Notes: generated from the letters alone by a model not told the origin. Shown: positions 1 through 6,761, counted from the first letter of the stretch. The stretch: DNA of 16,713 nt from an uncultured Clostridia bacterium (GCA_947072265.1 CAMTHN010000007.1:1-16713); one strand, 5' to 3'. Numbers and translations: made by a program.

Positions 1-91
1 TCTGTTAAAAGAGACAATACATACCAAGAGTTCTATAAGTGCAGTATTGCGAATATGTGAGGTATAGGAATATAAAGTTTAAGATAAATTG
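1..91. other. Unassigned window edge, possible 3' end of a plus-strand gene
   Basis: This stretch is less AT-rich over its first 60 bases than the spacer that follows. Two plus-strand frames are open from the window edge: one ends at a TGA at 58-60 and the other at a TAG at 65-67. Either could be the last 20 or so codons of a gene entering from the left and converging on tRNA-Lys, but the segment is too short to recognise a protein or to exclude chance. I see no ribosome binding site, start codon or RNA family here. Confidence 0.15.
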
Positions 92-136
92 TTAATAAAA
101 AATATTGGGTTAAGTTTATATAAAATAAACCTAACC
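92..136 (-). terminator. Rho-independent terminator of tRNA-Lys
   Basis: Read on the minus strand, arms at 125-136 and 108-119 form a 12-bp stem (GGTTAGGTTTAT with ATAAACTTAACC, one G·U pair) around a 5-nt loop. A T-rich tract containing six consecutive T follows. On the plus strand the wobble pair becomes an A·C mismatch, so the hairpin fits minus-strand transcription best. It lies 14 bases beyond the CCA end of tRNA-Lys. Confidence 0.75.
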
Positions 137-149
137 GAGTATTTTAAAA

Positions 150-225
150 TGGTGAGCCACCCGAGACTCGAACTCGGGACCCTTTGATTAAAAGTCAAAT
201 GCTCTGCCAACTGAGCTAGTGGCTC
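150..225 (-). tRNA. tRNA-Lys (anticodon UUU)
   Basis: The minus strand folds into a complete 76-nt cloverleaf. The acceptor stem is GAGCCAC/GTGGCTC with discriminator A and a genome-encoded CCA at 150-152. The anticodon stem TTTGA/TCAAA closes the loop CTTTTAA, giving anticodon TTT for lysine. The T arm is CCGAG/CTCGG around TTCGAGT. It has its own consensus promoter just upstream and a hairpin terminator just downstream, so it appears to be a single-gene transcription unit behind pyrG. Confidence 0.97.
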
Positions 226-244
226 TCACCCTTAGTGCTTAATT

Positions 245-273
245 AGTATACCATGCAGAAAGGGTATTGTCAA
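245..273 (-). promoter_or_regulatory. SigA-type promoter of tRNA-Lys
   Basis: On the minus strand a perfect -35 TTGACA (268-273) is separated by 17 bases from -10 TATACT (245-250). Transcription would start about 12 bases before the mature tRNA 5' end at 225. It begins 21 bases after the pyrG stop codon. I see no terminator hairpin between pyrG and this promoter, so some pyrG transcripts may read through into the tRNA. Confidence 0.85.
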
Positions 274-293
274 TGATTTTTATATATTTTTTG

Positions 294-1889
294 TTAGTTT
301 ATAGATTTATTTATAAAATCATAAAAAAGAGGATGGGGCTTATTAGGTCGAGATTTAAATTCTGGATGAAACTGAACACCAACAAACCATTTATGACTAG
401 CAAGCTCAATAATTTCAACCAGATTGCCATCAGGAGATAAGCCCGACAAAATCATCCCGCTATTTTCTATATCTTTTCTATATTGATTATTAAATTCATA
501 TCTATGGCGATGTCTTTCATATATTAAATCTTCCCCGTAAATAGAACGAACTTTAGAATTTAAAGAAATTTTACAGGGATATAAACCTAGCCTCATAGTG
601 CCACCCTTTTTTGTTATATTCTTTTGATCTTCCATTATATCAATAACAATATGATCAGAATCTTGTGTAAATTCACTAGAATTTGCTTGAGTATATCCTA
701 AAACATTTCTGCAATATTCTATAACAGCCATCTGCATACCAAGACAGATTCCGAAAAAAGGAATATTATTTTCTCTTGCATATTTTATAGCATTAATCTT
801 ACCCTCTATACCTCTATCTCCAAACCCTCCTGGAACTATTATACCGTTACAACCACTAAGTTTTTTAGAAACGGTATTTTCATCGATATCTTCAGAACTT
901 ATCCATTTTATATCAACTTCTGCACTATTATGTATCCCAGCATGACGAAGACTTTCGGCTACTGACAGATATGCATCTGGAAGTTCAACATATTTTCCAA
1001 CAAGGGCAATAACAACTTTTTTCTTAATAGATTTACAAAGGTCTATTACACCTTTCCACTCTGTGTGATCTGCCTCTTTTTTTTCTAGGTTTAAGTGGTC
1101 ACAAACAGTTTCAGAAAATTTTTGATCTTCCAACATTAAAGGAACTTCATAAAGACTAGAGGCAGTCAAATTTTGTATAACATCTTTGGATTTTACACTG
1201 CAAAACAAGGCAATTTTATTAACCATATCAGAAGGTAAAACTTGTTCACTTCTACAAACTATCATATTTGGTCTTATCCCTAATGATAAAAGTTCTTTCA
1301 CAGAATGCTGTGTAGGTTTTGATTTTAGTTCATTAGAACCCATTATATAAGGAACAAGAGTTACATGAATAAACATAGAATTTTTGTCTCCAAGTTCGCA
1401 GGATGCCTGTCTAATCGCCTCTAAAAAAGGAAGACTTTCAATATCTCCAACAGTTCCACCTATTTCAGTTATAACCACATCTACATCTTGATTTTTGGCA
1501 ACTCTATATATTCTATCTTTTATCTCATTTGTTATATGAGGTATAACCTGGACTGTTCCCCCTAGATAATCCCCTCTTCTTTCTTTATTCAAAACCGTCC
1601 AATAAACCTTACCAGTTGTTATATTAGAATTTACAGAAAGATTTTCATCTATAAATCGTTCATAATGACCAAGATCTAAATCAGTTTCTGCTCCATCATC
1701 TGTCACAAAAACTTCTCCATGTTGATATGGACTCATAGTCCCTGGATCAACATTTATATAGGGGTCAAACTTTTGTATTGTAATTTTATATCCTCTATCT
1801 TTTAAAAGCCTTCCCAAAGAGGCAGCAGTTATCCCTTTTCCTAAACCAGAAACAACTCCTCCAGTTACAAATATATATTTTACCGACAT
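294..1889 (-). CDS. pyrG: CTP synthase (glutamine-hydrolysing)
   Basis: This enzyme makes CTP from UTP, ATP and glutamine in the cytoplasm, the last step of pyrimidine nucleotide synthesis. The 531-residue length is normal for the family. The N-terminal synthase domain starts with VTGGVVSGLGKG and carries KFDPYINVDPGTM and GEVFVTDDGAETDLDLGHYE. The C-terminal class I glutamine amidotransferase domain has the nucleophile Cys382 in GICLGMQ, an oxyanion-type GGFGDRG motif, and His508 and Glu510 in FHPEF, so the triad is complete. The ATG is preceded by AAGGAG at good spacing. It lies 27 bases behind the kinase-like gene and probably shares its promoter at 3118-3146. Because that gene comes first, there is no room for the reiterative-transcription attenuator known at some Firmicute pyrG genes. 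Confidence 0.97.
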   Translation of the reverse strand: MSVKYIFVTGGVVSGLGKGITAASLGRLLKDRGYKITIQKFDPYINVDPGTMSPYQHGEVFVTDDGAETDLDLGHYERFIDENLSVNSNITTGKVYWTVLNKERRGDYLGGTVQVIPHITNEIKDRIYRVAKNQDVDVVITEIGGTVGDIESLPFLEAIRQASCELGDKNSMFIHVTLVPYIMGSNELKSKPTQHSVKELLSLGIRPNMIVCRSEQVLPSDMVNKIALFCSVKSKDVIQNLTASSLYEVPLMLEDQKFSETVCDHLNLEKKEADHTEWKGVIDLCKSIKKKVVIALVGKYVELPDAYLSVAESLRHAGIHNSAEVDIKWISSEDIDENTVSKKLSGCNGIIVPGGFGDRGIEGKINAIKYARENNIPFFGICLGMQMAVIEYCRNVLGYTQANSSEFTQDSDHIVIDIMEDQKNITKKGGTMRLGLYPCKISLNSKVRSIYGEDLIYERHRHRYEFNNQYRKDIENSGMILSGLSPDGNLVEIIELASHKWFVGVQFHPEFKSRPNKPHPLFYDFINKSIN

Positions 1890-1916
1890 TTTTTAAAACT
1901 CCTTATAATAAATATA

Positions 1917-3071
1917 CTAAAACGTATTAAAATCGCAGAGATCTGCAAGAAAAATATACAAGGGAGAAAATTTATTTGCTATATAGTTTGCCGTATTAGA
2001 TTCTAAATACGGCATAACATTTATATCATCATTTATAGGAAACTTTATAGCAATAGATGTTCCTTTATTTTCCACACTATTTAAAAAATAACTGCCATTA
2101 TGTGCCTCGATAATTTTTTTAACAATAGTTAAACCAAGTCCAGTATGCATACTTTCAGAAATAAAATTTGGATTATACGAATAATAAGGTTCAAAAACTT
2201 TATTAAGTCTATCTTTAGATATTCCAACGCCACTATCAGAAACTGTTATAACCGCATCTGCTCTAGACCTTTCTAAAGATACATGTATAGTATTTCCTGG
2301 ACTTGTATAAACACATGAATTTGATATTATATTTAAAAAAGCAATAGAAAAGCGTTCTGGATCTATATTAGTTATAATTATTTCGCTAGTCATAGTATAT
2401 TCTAAATTTATATCCGAAGATGTAAGTATAATTTGGATAGATTTACAAAGATCCTCTAAATATTTATTTATATTCAACCTTTTAAAAGTTAAATTATTAT
2501 CAATTTTTTTATTAGAAGAATCAGAAATTTTAAAATATTCTGATAAATTTACAGTGGATTTTATCATTTTATAACAATTTCTAGCTATATGATTTATATA
2601 TTCTATATCATCATATAATTCATGTTCCTCCAACCTTCTAGACAAAGGAGCTAACAAATTAAAAATACTAAATAAAGGAGATCTAAACTGACCAGAAACA
2701 GCCGATACTATCCTGTCTATATCTAAAGAAAACGGCATACTAAAAAAAGAATCAGAACTTTTAATAAAAACAACAGTTCCTTGAACTTCAGAATTATAAA
2801 TAATTGGCATAAACTCTAGAGAAATATTAGAAAAGTTAGCACTAATTTCTTTTGTCTCACATGTTTTTTTTTCTAATATTTTTTCTGTTATCTTATCATA
2901 ATCATATATAGGAAAAATTTTTTTTATGTTTTTTTTATTTGAAAAATTTTCAATATATTTTTCAGTAAAATTATTAACCCATATAATATTATAATCATTG
3001 TCACAAATAATAATAGAATTATCAAGATCCGAATATATACTCTTTAACGAATCTAATTTATCAATATTCAA
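1917..3071 (-). CDS. PAS/HATPase sensor-kinase-like protein lacking the phospho-acceptor His
   Basis: This is a soluble sensor-kinase-like protein with no membrane segment. Numbering here counts from a possible GTG start at 3083. An N-terminal PAS-like domain spans about residues 15-108. A dimerisation/phospho-acceptor helix region lies at about 122-190. A GHKL ATPase domain lies at about 205-350, with N-box FLNIISNS, G1 motif SDSGVGIS, F-box VFEPYYS and G2 motif GLGLTIVKK. The helix that normally reads S-H-E-F-R-T-P-L reads SGQFRSPL, so Gly131 replaces the His. No response regulator gene is nearby. The start is probably the TTG at 3071 (384 residues): the ribosome-binding GAGGTG directly abuts and overlaps the upstream GTG at 3083, but lies 9 bases ahead of the TTG. 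It is first in an operon with pyrG. Signal and partner are unknown. Confidence 0.85.
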   Translation of the reverse strand: MNIDKLDSLKSIYSDLDNSIIICDNDYNIIWVNNFTEKYIENFSNKKNIKKIFPIYDYDKITEKILEKKTCETKEISANFSNISLEFMPIIYNSEVQGTVVFIKSSDSFFSMPFSLDIDRIVSAVSGQFRSPLFSIFNLLAPLSRRLEEHELYDDIEYINHIARNCYKMIKSTVNLSEYFKISDSSNKKIDNNLTFKRLNINKYLEDLCKSIQIILTSSDINLEYTMTSEIIITNIDPERFSIAFLNIISNSCVYTSPGNTIHVSLERSRADAVITVSDSGVGISKDRLNKVFEPYYSYNPNFISESMHTGLGLTIVKKIIEAHNGSYFLNSVENKGTSIAIKFPINDDINVMPYLESNTANYIANKFSPLYIFLADLCDFNTF

Positions 3072-3117
3072 TATTCCCCACACCTCAATTTTTAAATAAC
3101 CAACATCTTAATGCATA

Positions 3118-3146
3118 ATTATAATTAAAAAAACCATTATTGTAAA
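3118..3146 (-). promoter_or_regulatory. SigA-type promoter of the kinase-pyrG operon
   Basis: On the minus strand -35 TTTACA (3141-3146) and a perfect -10 TATAAT (3118-3123) are separated by 17 bases. The predicted start is near 3111, giving a leader of about 40 bases to the kinase-like gene. It is divergent from the gap promoter, and the two share a spacer with inverted and direct repeats. Confidence 0.75.
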
Positions 3147-3160
3147 GAAAAATACGTGAT

Positions 3161-3212
3161 ATTATAAACTTAACTTTTAATTATAGTTTATAATACCCTA
3201 TTTATAGTTTAT
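3161..3212. repeat. Inverted and direct repeats between divergent promoters (operator candidate)
   Basis: ATTATAAACT at 3161-3170 and its exact reverse complement AGTTTATAAT at 3185-3194 form a 10-bp inverted repeat with centres 24 bases apart. TTATAGTTTAT at 3181-3191 is repeated at 3202-3212, exactly 21 bases away, which is about two helical turns. The cluster sits upstream of both divergent promoters (kinase-pyrG and gap). It does not match the Rex or CggR operator sequences I know. Chance repeats are possible in DNA this AT-rich. Confidence 0.35.
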
Positions 3213-3255
3213 TATTAGCTATATAAATAGTTTTTAATTATTTTTCAATAAATAC

Positions 3256-3284
3256 TTGTATATTACAGCTGTTTATTATAGAAT
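3256..3284 (+). promoter_or_regulatory. Probable promoter of gap
   Basis: A -35-like TTGTAT (3256-3261) and -10-like TAGAAT (3279-3284) are 17 bases apart. The start would lie near 3291, about 30 bases before the gap start codon and just ahead of AGGAGG at 3304-3309. Each element differs from consensus at one or two positions, so the call is moderate. Confidence 0.5.
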
Positions 3285-3320
3285 AAAATCAAATTTAACT
3301 TATAGGAGGATTTAGTTTAT

Positions 3321-4340
3321 ATGTCTATAAAAATTGGTATTAATGGATTTGGTAGAATAGGAAGACTTGTTTTTAGAGCAGCTATGAGCCAACCAGAAAA
3401 GTATGAAATTGTCGGTGTAAACGACCCATTTATCGGTCTAGATTATATGGTGTATATGACAAAATACGACACTATTCACGGGAAGTTTAATGGCGAAGTT
3501 TCTATAGATGGATCTGATCTTGTTGTAAACGGAAAAAAAGTTAAAATTTATGATAAAATGAACCCAGAAGAAATTCCTTGGGGAGTGTGTGGAGCAGACT
3601 ATGTTGTAGAATCAACAGGTGTTTTCACAGGACAAGATAAAGCGGAACTTCATATAAAAGCTGGGGCAAAAAAAGTTGTTATATCTGCTCCTGCAAAAGA
3701 TAAAGAGACACCAACTTTTGTATGTGGTGTAAACCTTGATAAATATACAAAAGACATGAAGGTTGTTTCAAATGCATCTTGTACAACAAACTGTCTTGCA
3801 CCTCTTGCAAAAGTTATAAATGATAACTTTGGAATAAAAGAAGGACTTATGACAACTGTTCATGCAACAACTGCAACTCAAAAAACTGTAGATGGACCTT
3901 CTATGAAAGATTGGAGAGGTGGACGTGCTGCTGCTGGAAATATCATCCCTTCTTCTACTGGTGCGGCAAAAGCCTGTGCTCTTGTTATACCTGAGCTAAA
4001 CGGAAAACTAACAGGGATGGCTTTCCGTGTTCCAACTCTTGATGTGTCTGTTGTTGATTTAACTGTTAAGTTAGAAAAAGCAACAACTTATGAAGAAATT
4101 TGCAAAAAAATTAAACAAGAATCTGAAGGTTCTATGAAAGGAATACTTGGATTTACAAACGAAGATCTTGTTTCTTCTGATTTTATATCAGACCCTAGAA
4201 CTTCTATCTTTGATTCTAAAGCAGGACTAATGCTAAATGAAACTTTTGTTAAATTAGTTTCTTGGTATGACAACGAATGGGGATATTCAAATAAAGTTCT
4301 AGAGCTTATCCAACATATGAATATTGTAGATAATAAATAA
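3321..4340 (+). CDS. gap: Glyceraldehyde-3-phosphate dehydrogenase
   Basis: This is the glycolytic enzyme that oxidises and phosphorylates glyceraldehyde 3-phosphate to 1,3-bisphosphoglycerate with NAD+. At 339 residues it is full length. The N-terminal Rossmann domain opens with KIGINGFGRIGRLVFRA. The catalytic Cys154 lies in SNASCTTNCLAPLAK, the loop HATTATQKTVDGPS follows, and the C-terminus has SWYDNEWGYSNKV. AGGAGG at 3304-3309 sits 11 bases before the ATG, slightly far but strong. The gene stands alone between its own promoter and the hairpin at 4353-4389, with no other glycolytic genes beside it. Its codon choice (GGA, GTT, CTT, GCA) looks more biased than that of its neighbours, consistent with high expression. 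Confidence 0.98.
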   Translation: MSIKIGINGFGRIGRLVFRAAMSQPEKYEIVGVNDPFIGLDYMVYMTKYDTIHGKFNGEVSIDGSDLVVNGKKVKIYDKMNPEEIPWGVCGADYVVESTGVFTGQDKAELHIKAGAKKVVISAPAKDKETPTFVCGVNLDKYTKDMKVVSNASCTTNCLAPLAKVINDNFGIKEGLMTTVHATTATQKTVDGPSMKDWRGGRAAAGNIIPSSTGAAKACALVIPELNGKLTGMAFRVPTLDVSVVDLTVKLEKATTYEEICKKIKQESEGSMKGILGFTNEDLVSSDFISDPRTSIFDSKAGLMLNETFVKLVSWYDNEWGYSNKVLELIQHMNIVDNK

Positions 4341-4352
4341 AATTGATATACA

Positions 4353-4389
4353 AGATAAAAGACAAGCTTTATTGCTTGTTTTTTTATCT
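4353..4389 (+). terminator. Rho-independent terminator of gap
   Basis: A 6-bp core stem ACAAGC/GCTTGT (4362-4367 and 4374-4379) around a 6-nt loop is followed by a run of T through 4385. AGATAAAA at 4353-4360 also pairs with TTTTATCT at 4382-4389, so the hairpin can extend to about 15 bp with one bulge. It lies 12 bases past the gap stop codon. Confidence 0.8.
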
Positions 4390-4409
4390 CTATTTATTTT
4401 AAAAAACTA

Positions 4410-4438
4410 TTGACATATTCAAATATTCATTATATAAT
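4410..4438 (+). promoter_or_regulatory. Consensus SigA promoter of the tRNA-Met/tRNA-Glu unit
   Basis: A perfect -35 TTGACA (4410-4415), a 17-base spacer and a perfect -10 TATAAT (4433-4438) make this the best promoter in the window. Transcription would start near 4445, about 26 bases before tRNA-Met. Confidence 0.93.
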
Positions 4439-4470
4439 ATAAAAGGTTTCTGGTACTGGATATGTAATAT

Positions 4471-4547
4471 GGCGGTATAGCTCAGTTGGCTAGAGCATGC
4501 GGTTCATACCCGCAGTGTCGTTGGTTCAAATCCGACTACCGCTACCA
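4471..4547 (+). tRNA. tRNA-Met, elongator (anticodon CAU)
   Basis: This is a complete 77-nt cloverleaf. The acceptor stem GGCGGTA/TACCGCT has a G1·U72 wobble, and CCA is encoded at 4545-4547. The anticodon stem GCGG/CCGC presents CAT at 4505-4507. The overall sequence closely resembles Bacillus elongator tRNA-Met. It lacks the initiator tRNA's GGG/CCC anticodon stem and differs from the lysidine-type tRNA-Ile2. It is the first of two tRNAs in one transcript. Confidence 0.95.
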
Positions 4548-4583
4548 TTAGTTCATATCCTATATATATAAATTATTATTTAT

Positions 4584-4658
4584 GGCCCGTTGGTCAAGCG
4601 GTTAAGACACCGCCCTTTCACGGCGGTATCACGGGTTCGATTCCCGTACGGGTCACCA
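4584..4658 (+). tRNA. tRNA-Glu (anticodon UUC)
   Basis: This is a complete 75-nt cloverleaf. The acceptor stem is GGCCCGT/ACGGGTC, the anticodon stem CCGCC/GGCGG closes loop CTTTCAC with anticodon TTC at 4617-4619, the T arm is ACGGG/CCCGT, and CCA is encoded at 4656-4658. It follows tRNA-Met by 36 AT-rich bases and is terminated by the strong hairpin at 4661-4692. Confidence 0.97.
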
Positions 4659-4660
4659 TC

Positions 4661-4704
4661 TAGCTCTCTAAAGCAACAGCTTTAGAGAGCTATTTTATTT
4701 TTCT
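4661..4704 (+). terminator. Strong rho-independent terminator of the tRNA pair
   Basis: Arms at 4661-4674 and 4679-4692 form a perfect 14-bp stem (TAGCTCTCTAAAGC and its complement) around the loop AACA. TTTTATTTTT follows directly. It begins 3 bases after the CCA of tRNA-Glu. Confidence 0.93.
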
Positions 4705-4751
4705 CTTTCAACAAGATTTATTATTATTCGACAATATTCGTTATTAAAATA

Positions 4752-4760
4752 TGCTAAAAT
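4752..4760 (+). promoter_or_regulatory. Possible extended -10 promoter of the candidate small RNA
   Basis: TGCTAAAAT is a TG-N-TAAAAT extended -10 element. I see no good -35 at 16-18 bases upstream. Transcription from here would start near 4767, 11 bases before the first arm of the structured RNA at 4778. Confidence 0.35.
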
Positions 4761-4766
4761 AATCCA

Positions 4767-4939
4767 GTAGATATATTATTATAAAAATAAACTTAAGACT
4801 TGTGACATAACCTTCTAAAACAGATATCTACATAATATTTAATACTATGACATTTTAAAAATACAAGTCTATATCCTCACCATAAGTTTATTTGTATAAT
4901 AAAAAAGGAAATGCTATTTATAGTATTTCCTTTTTTATT
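4767..4939 (+). ncRNA. Candidate structured small RNA, family not recognised
   Basis: Positions 4778-4795 pair with 4883-4900 over 17 of 18 bases, including an uninterrupted 11-bp stem AAATAAACTTA/TAAGTTTATTT. Directly inside, AGACTTGT (4796-4803) pairs perfectly with ACAAGTCT (4863-4870). This leaves a 12-nt bulge on the 3' side (4871-4882, containing CCTCACC) and a 59-nt apical region containing AACCTTCT. The hairpin at 4898-4939 follows immediately and could terminate it, giving a transcript of about 170 nt. No gene follows on the plus strand, so a riboswitch role is unlikely. Both unpaired C-rich stretches (CCTCACC and CCTTCT) resemble anti-Shine-Dalgarno sequence, as in Gram-positive regulatory RNAs with C-rich loops. 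That function is inference. It is not recognisable as SRP RNA, tmRNA, RNase P or 6S RNA. Confidence 0.45.
4898..4939. terminator. Bidirectional terminator between the candidate small RNA and murC
   Basis: Arms at 4898-4916 and 4921-4939 pair over 19 bases (AATAAAAAAGGAAATGCTA with its near-exact complement, one G·T) around the loop TTTA. Runs of A and T at the stem base give a T-rich tail in both directions. It lies 12 bases past the murC stop on the minus strand and would also end the plus-strand small RNA. Confidence 0.8.
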
Positions 4940-4951
4940 ATATAGCTAACT

Positions 4952-6349
4952 TTATTCTATCATCATTCTCCCAGCTAGATAAATATTTCCACAACCAATA
5001 GTTATAACTATATCTCCTTTTTTTATAGTATCTTTAATATAATCTGATATATCTCTAAAATCATTTATAAGTTTTCCACTATACAGAAGATTCAATAGAT
5101 CAGAAGAATATATATTATAGGTATTATTTTCTCTTCCTCCCATAATCTCTGTAAGTATAACTTCATCTGCCATATTAAGAACATCAGAAAAATCTTTTAA
5201 CAGATTATAAGTTCTAGAATATGTGAATGGTTGAAAAACAACTCGTATTCTTTCAGGATTCAACCTTCTTAAAGACTCTATCGTCATCTTTATCTCTAAT
5301 GGATGATGAGCATAATCATCCATTATTATCCCATCATTAACTTTTCCTAAAAATTGAAATCTTCTAGAAACTCCATCAAAATTTTCCAAATTTTTCTTTA
5401 TAATTTCAAAATCAATACCTAAATTATCACAACAAGCTATAGCCGCCAAAGAATTTAAAACATTATGATTTCCAATCATATTTATCTCCAAATTTTCAAC
5501 CTTTTCTCCATTTTTAAATAAATCAAAAGAGGTTTTTCCAATAGTTAAAGATTTAATATTTTCTGCATAATAAACACAATCTTTTTTAAAACCAAATGTA
5601 ATTATTTTCCTTTGATAAAATCTTGCAGCTTCTAATGTATTATTATCATCTCCATTGATAATAATACATTCAGTTGTATTATTACAAAACTTTGAAAAAG
5701 ATTTTATTATATTTTTCAAAGTTTTAAAATACTCTAGGTGATCTTCATCAATATTTAAAATGATTGATATATTAGATTTTAATTTTAAAAATGTATCAGC
5801 AAATTCGCAAGCCTCACACAAAATCGTTTCCGGAAGTGATTCTTTTAAATATTTTTGTTGGTCTAAAGATTTAATAGTCATCTGGCTATTAAACTTAATC
5901 TGATTTCCACCGATAATTGTTATAGGTTTAACATTTGATTTATTTAAAATTTGAGAAATCATAGATGATGTTGTGGTTTTTCCATGGGTTCCACTAACAC
6001 ATACAGACTTTTTAAACAAAGTTGTTATGATTCCCAATATTTCGCTTCTTTCCAATATATCTATATTGTCTTTTCTAGCTAAAGATAACTCTATATTGTC
6101 ATCCATAACAGCTGCAGAATATATAATAAGATCTGAACCTTTTATGTTTTTAACACTGTGTTTATTAAAAACTTTTATTCCAAGATCTTCTAAAAATATA
6201 GTGTTGTCATTTACAGATCTATCAGACCCTGTTATATAAAAACCCAAAGAATACAAAAATCTAGCAATAGGAAACATCCCAGATCCACCGATTCCTATAA
6301 AATGAAGATGCTTTTTTTCATTTAGAATAGTGTCTTTTATTAATTTCAT
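4952..6349 (-). CDS. murC: UDP-N-acetylmuramate--L-alanine ligase
   Basis: This cytoplasmic ATP-dependent ligase adds L-alanine to UDP-N-acetylmuramate, the first amino acid of the peptidoglycan stem peptide. At 465 residues it has the usual Mur-ligase length. The UDP-binding N-terminal domain has HFIGIGGSGM (about 16-25). The central ATP-binding domain has the P-loop SGTHGKTTT with Lys124. The C-terminal domain carries DDYAHHPLEIKMTIESLR, the MurC-type signature. GGAGTG lies 8 bases before the ATG. It is a single-gene unit, divergent from spoVG, and ends at a bidirectional terminator. Its promoter is not clear: the 142-base divergent spacer holds several overlapping TATAAT-like copies at 6374-6390 on the minus strand but no good -35. 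No other mur or division genes are adjacent. Confidence 0.96.
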   Translation of the reverse strand: MKLIKDTILNEKKHLHFIGIGGSGMFPIARFLYSLGFYITGSDRSVNDNTIFLEDLGIKVFNKHSVKNIKGSDLIIYSAAVMDDNIELSLARKDNIDILERSEILGIITTLFKKSVCVSGTHGKTTTSSMISQILNKSNVKPITIIGGNQIKFNSQMTIKSLDQQKYLKESLPETILCEACEFADTFLKLKSNISIILNIDEDHLEYFKTLKNIIKSFSKFCNNTTECIIINGDDNNTLEAARFYQRKIITFGFKKDCVYYAENIKSLTIGKTSFDLFKNGEKVENLEINMIGNHNVLNSLAAIACCDNLGIDFEIIKKNLENFDGVSRRFQFLGKVNDGIIMDDYAHHPLEIKMTIESLRRLNPERIRVVFQPFTYSRTYNLLKDFSDVLNMADEVILTEIMGGRENNTYNIYSSDLLNLLYSGKLINDFRDISDYIKDTIKKGDIVITIGCGNIYLAGRMMIE

Positions 6350-6433
6350 AAAATTTACACTCCATAATTATTATTATATTATATTATATTGCAAAAATAA
6401 CATAAAATAAACACATTTTTATAATTTATAGGA

Positions 6434-6439
6434 TATAAT
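6434..6439 (+). promoter_or_regulatory. Possible -10 element of spoVG
   Basis: A perfect TATAAT lies 52 bases before the spoVG start codon, but no convincing SigA -35 lies 16-18 bases upstream. The same segment contains TAGGATAT (6429-6436) followed by GGGAGTTT (6448-6455), which loosely resembles the SigH-type layout (AGGA ... GAAT) of the Bacillus subtilis spoVG promoter, with imperfect spacing and one mismatch in the core. Confidence 0.3.
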
Positions 6440-6491
6440 ATATAAGTGGGAGTTTTTTAAAAGTTTAAATCAGAAGGAGGGGCATATTCCC

Positions 6492-6761
6492 ATGAACATA
6501 ACAGATATAAAAATCAGAAGATTATTAAACGAAGGACGACTAAGGGCTGTTGTTTCTATGACACTTGACGCAGAAATAGCCATCCATGACATAAAGATAA
6601 TTGAAGGACAAGAAAGACTATTTGTAGCAATGCCTAGCAGAAAAGAAGAAAATGGAACATTTAGAGATATAGCACATCCAATATCTCTAGAAGCAAGAGC
6701 AAAAATTGAAACAACTATTTTAAATGCTTATACCGATCATTTAAAAGAACAGTGTCAATAA
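6492..6761 (+). CDS. spoVG: SpoVG family regulator
   Basis: SpoVG proteins are small nucleic-acid-binding regulators. In Bacillus they affect septation and spore cortex formation, and in non-spore-formers such as Staphylococcus and Listeria they affect envelope and virulence traits. The 89-residue length is typical. The conserved start MNITDIKIRRLL, the segment LRAVVSMTLDAEIAIHDIKIIEG, and FVAMPSRK with FRDIAHPIS are all present and are diagnostic. AGAAGGAGG at 6472-6480 is an almost ideal ribosome binding site, 11 bases from the ATG. The gene is monocistronic: it is divergent from murC and ends in a shared palindromic terminator that overlaps its stop codon. SpoVG alone does not prove sporulation, and no other sporulation gene is in the window. 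Confidence 0.97.
   Translation: MNITDIKIRRLLNEGRLRAVVSMTLDAEIAIHDIKIIEGQERLFVAMPSRKEENGTFRDIAHPISLEARAKIETTILNAYTDHLKEQCQ

Noticed and set aside
1890..1916. pyrG leader attenuator
   Set aside because: Only 27 bases separate the kinase-like gene from pyrG, with no G-run start site or hairpin.
4471..4547. Initiator tRNA-Met or lysidine-modified tRNA-Ile2
   Set aside because: The anticodon stem lacks the GGG/CCC pairs of initiators, and the acceptor and arms match elongator tRNA-Met rather than tRNA-Ile2.
4778..4900. Miniature inverted-repeat transposable element
   Set aside because: The 18-bp ends look like terminal repeats, but no target-site duplication flanks them, and the second nested 8-bp stem fits an RNA fold better. 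A genome-wide copy search would settle it.
4767..4939. 6S RNA, SRP RNA or a riboswitch as the identity of the structured RNA
   Set aside because: It lacks the SRP GUGAGG/GGAAG motifs and the long bulged rod of 6S RNA. No plus-strand gene follows that a riboswitch could control.
6374..6390. ATATT-type short tandem repeat as a phase-variable tract
   Set aside because: Only about three copies of a 5-base unit in very AT-rich DNA; not enough to claim slippage control of murC or spoVG.
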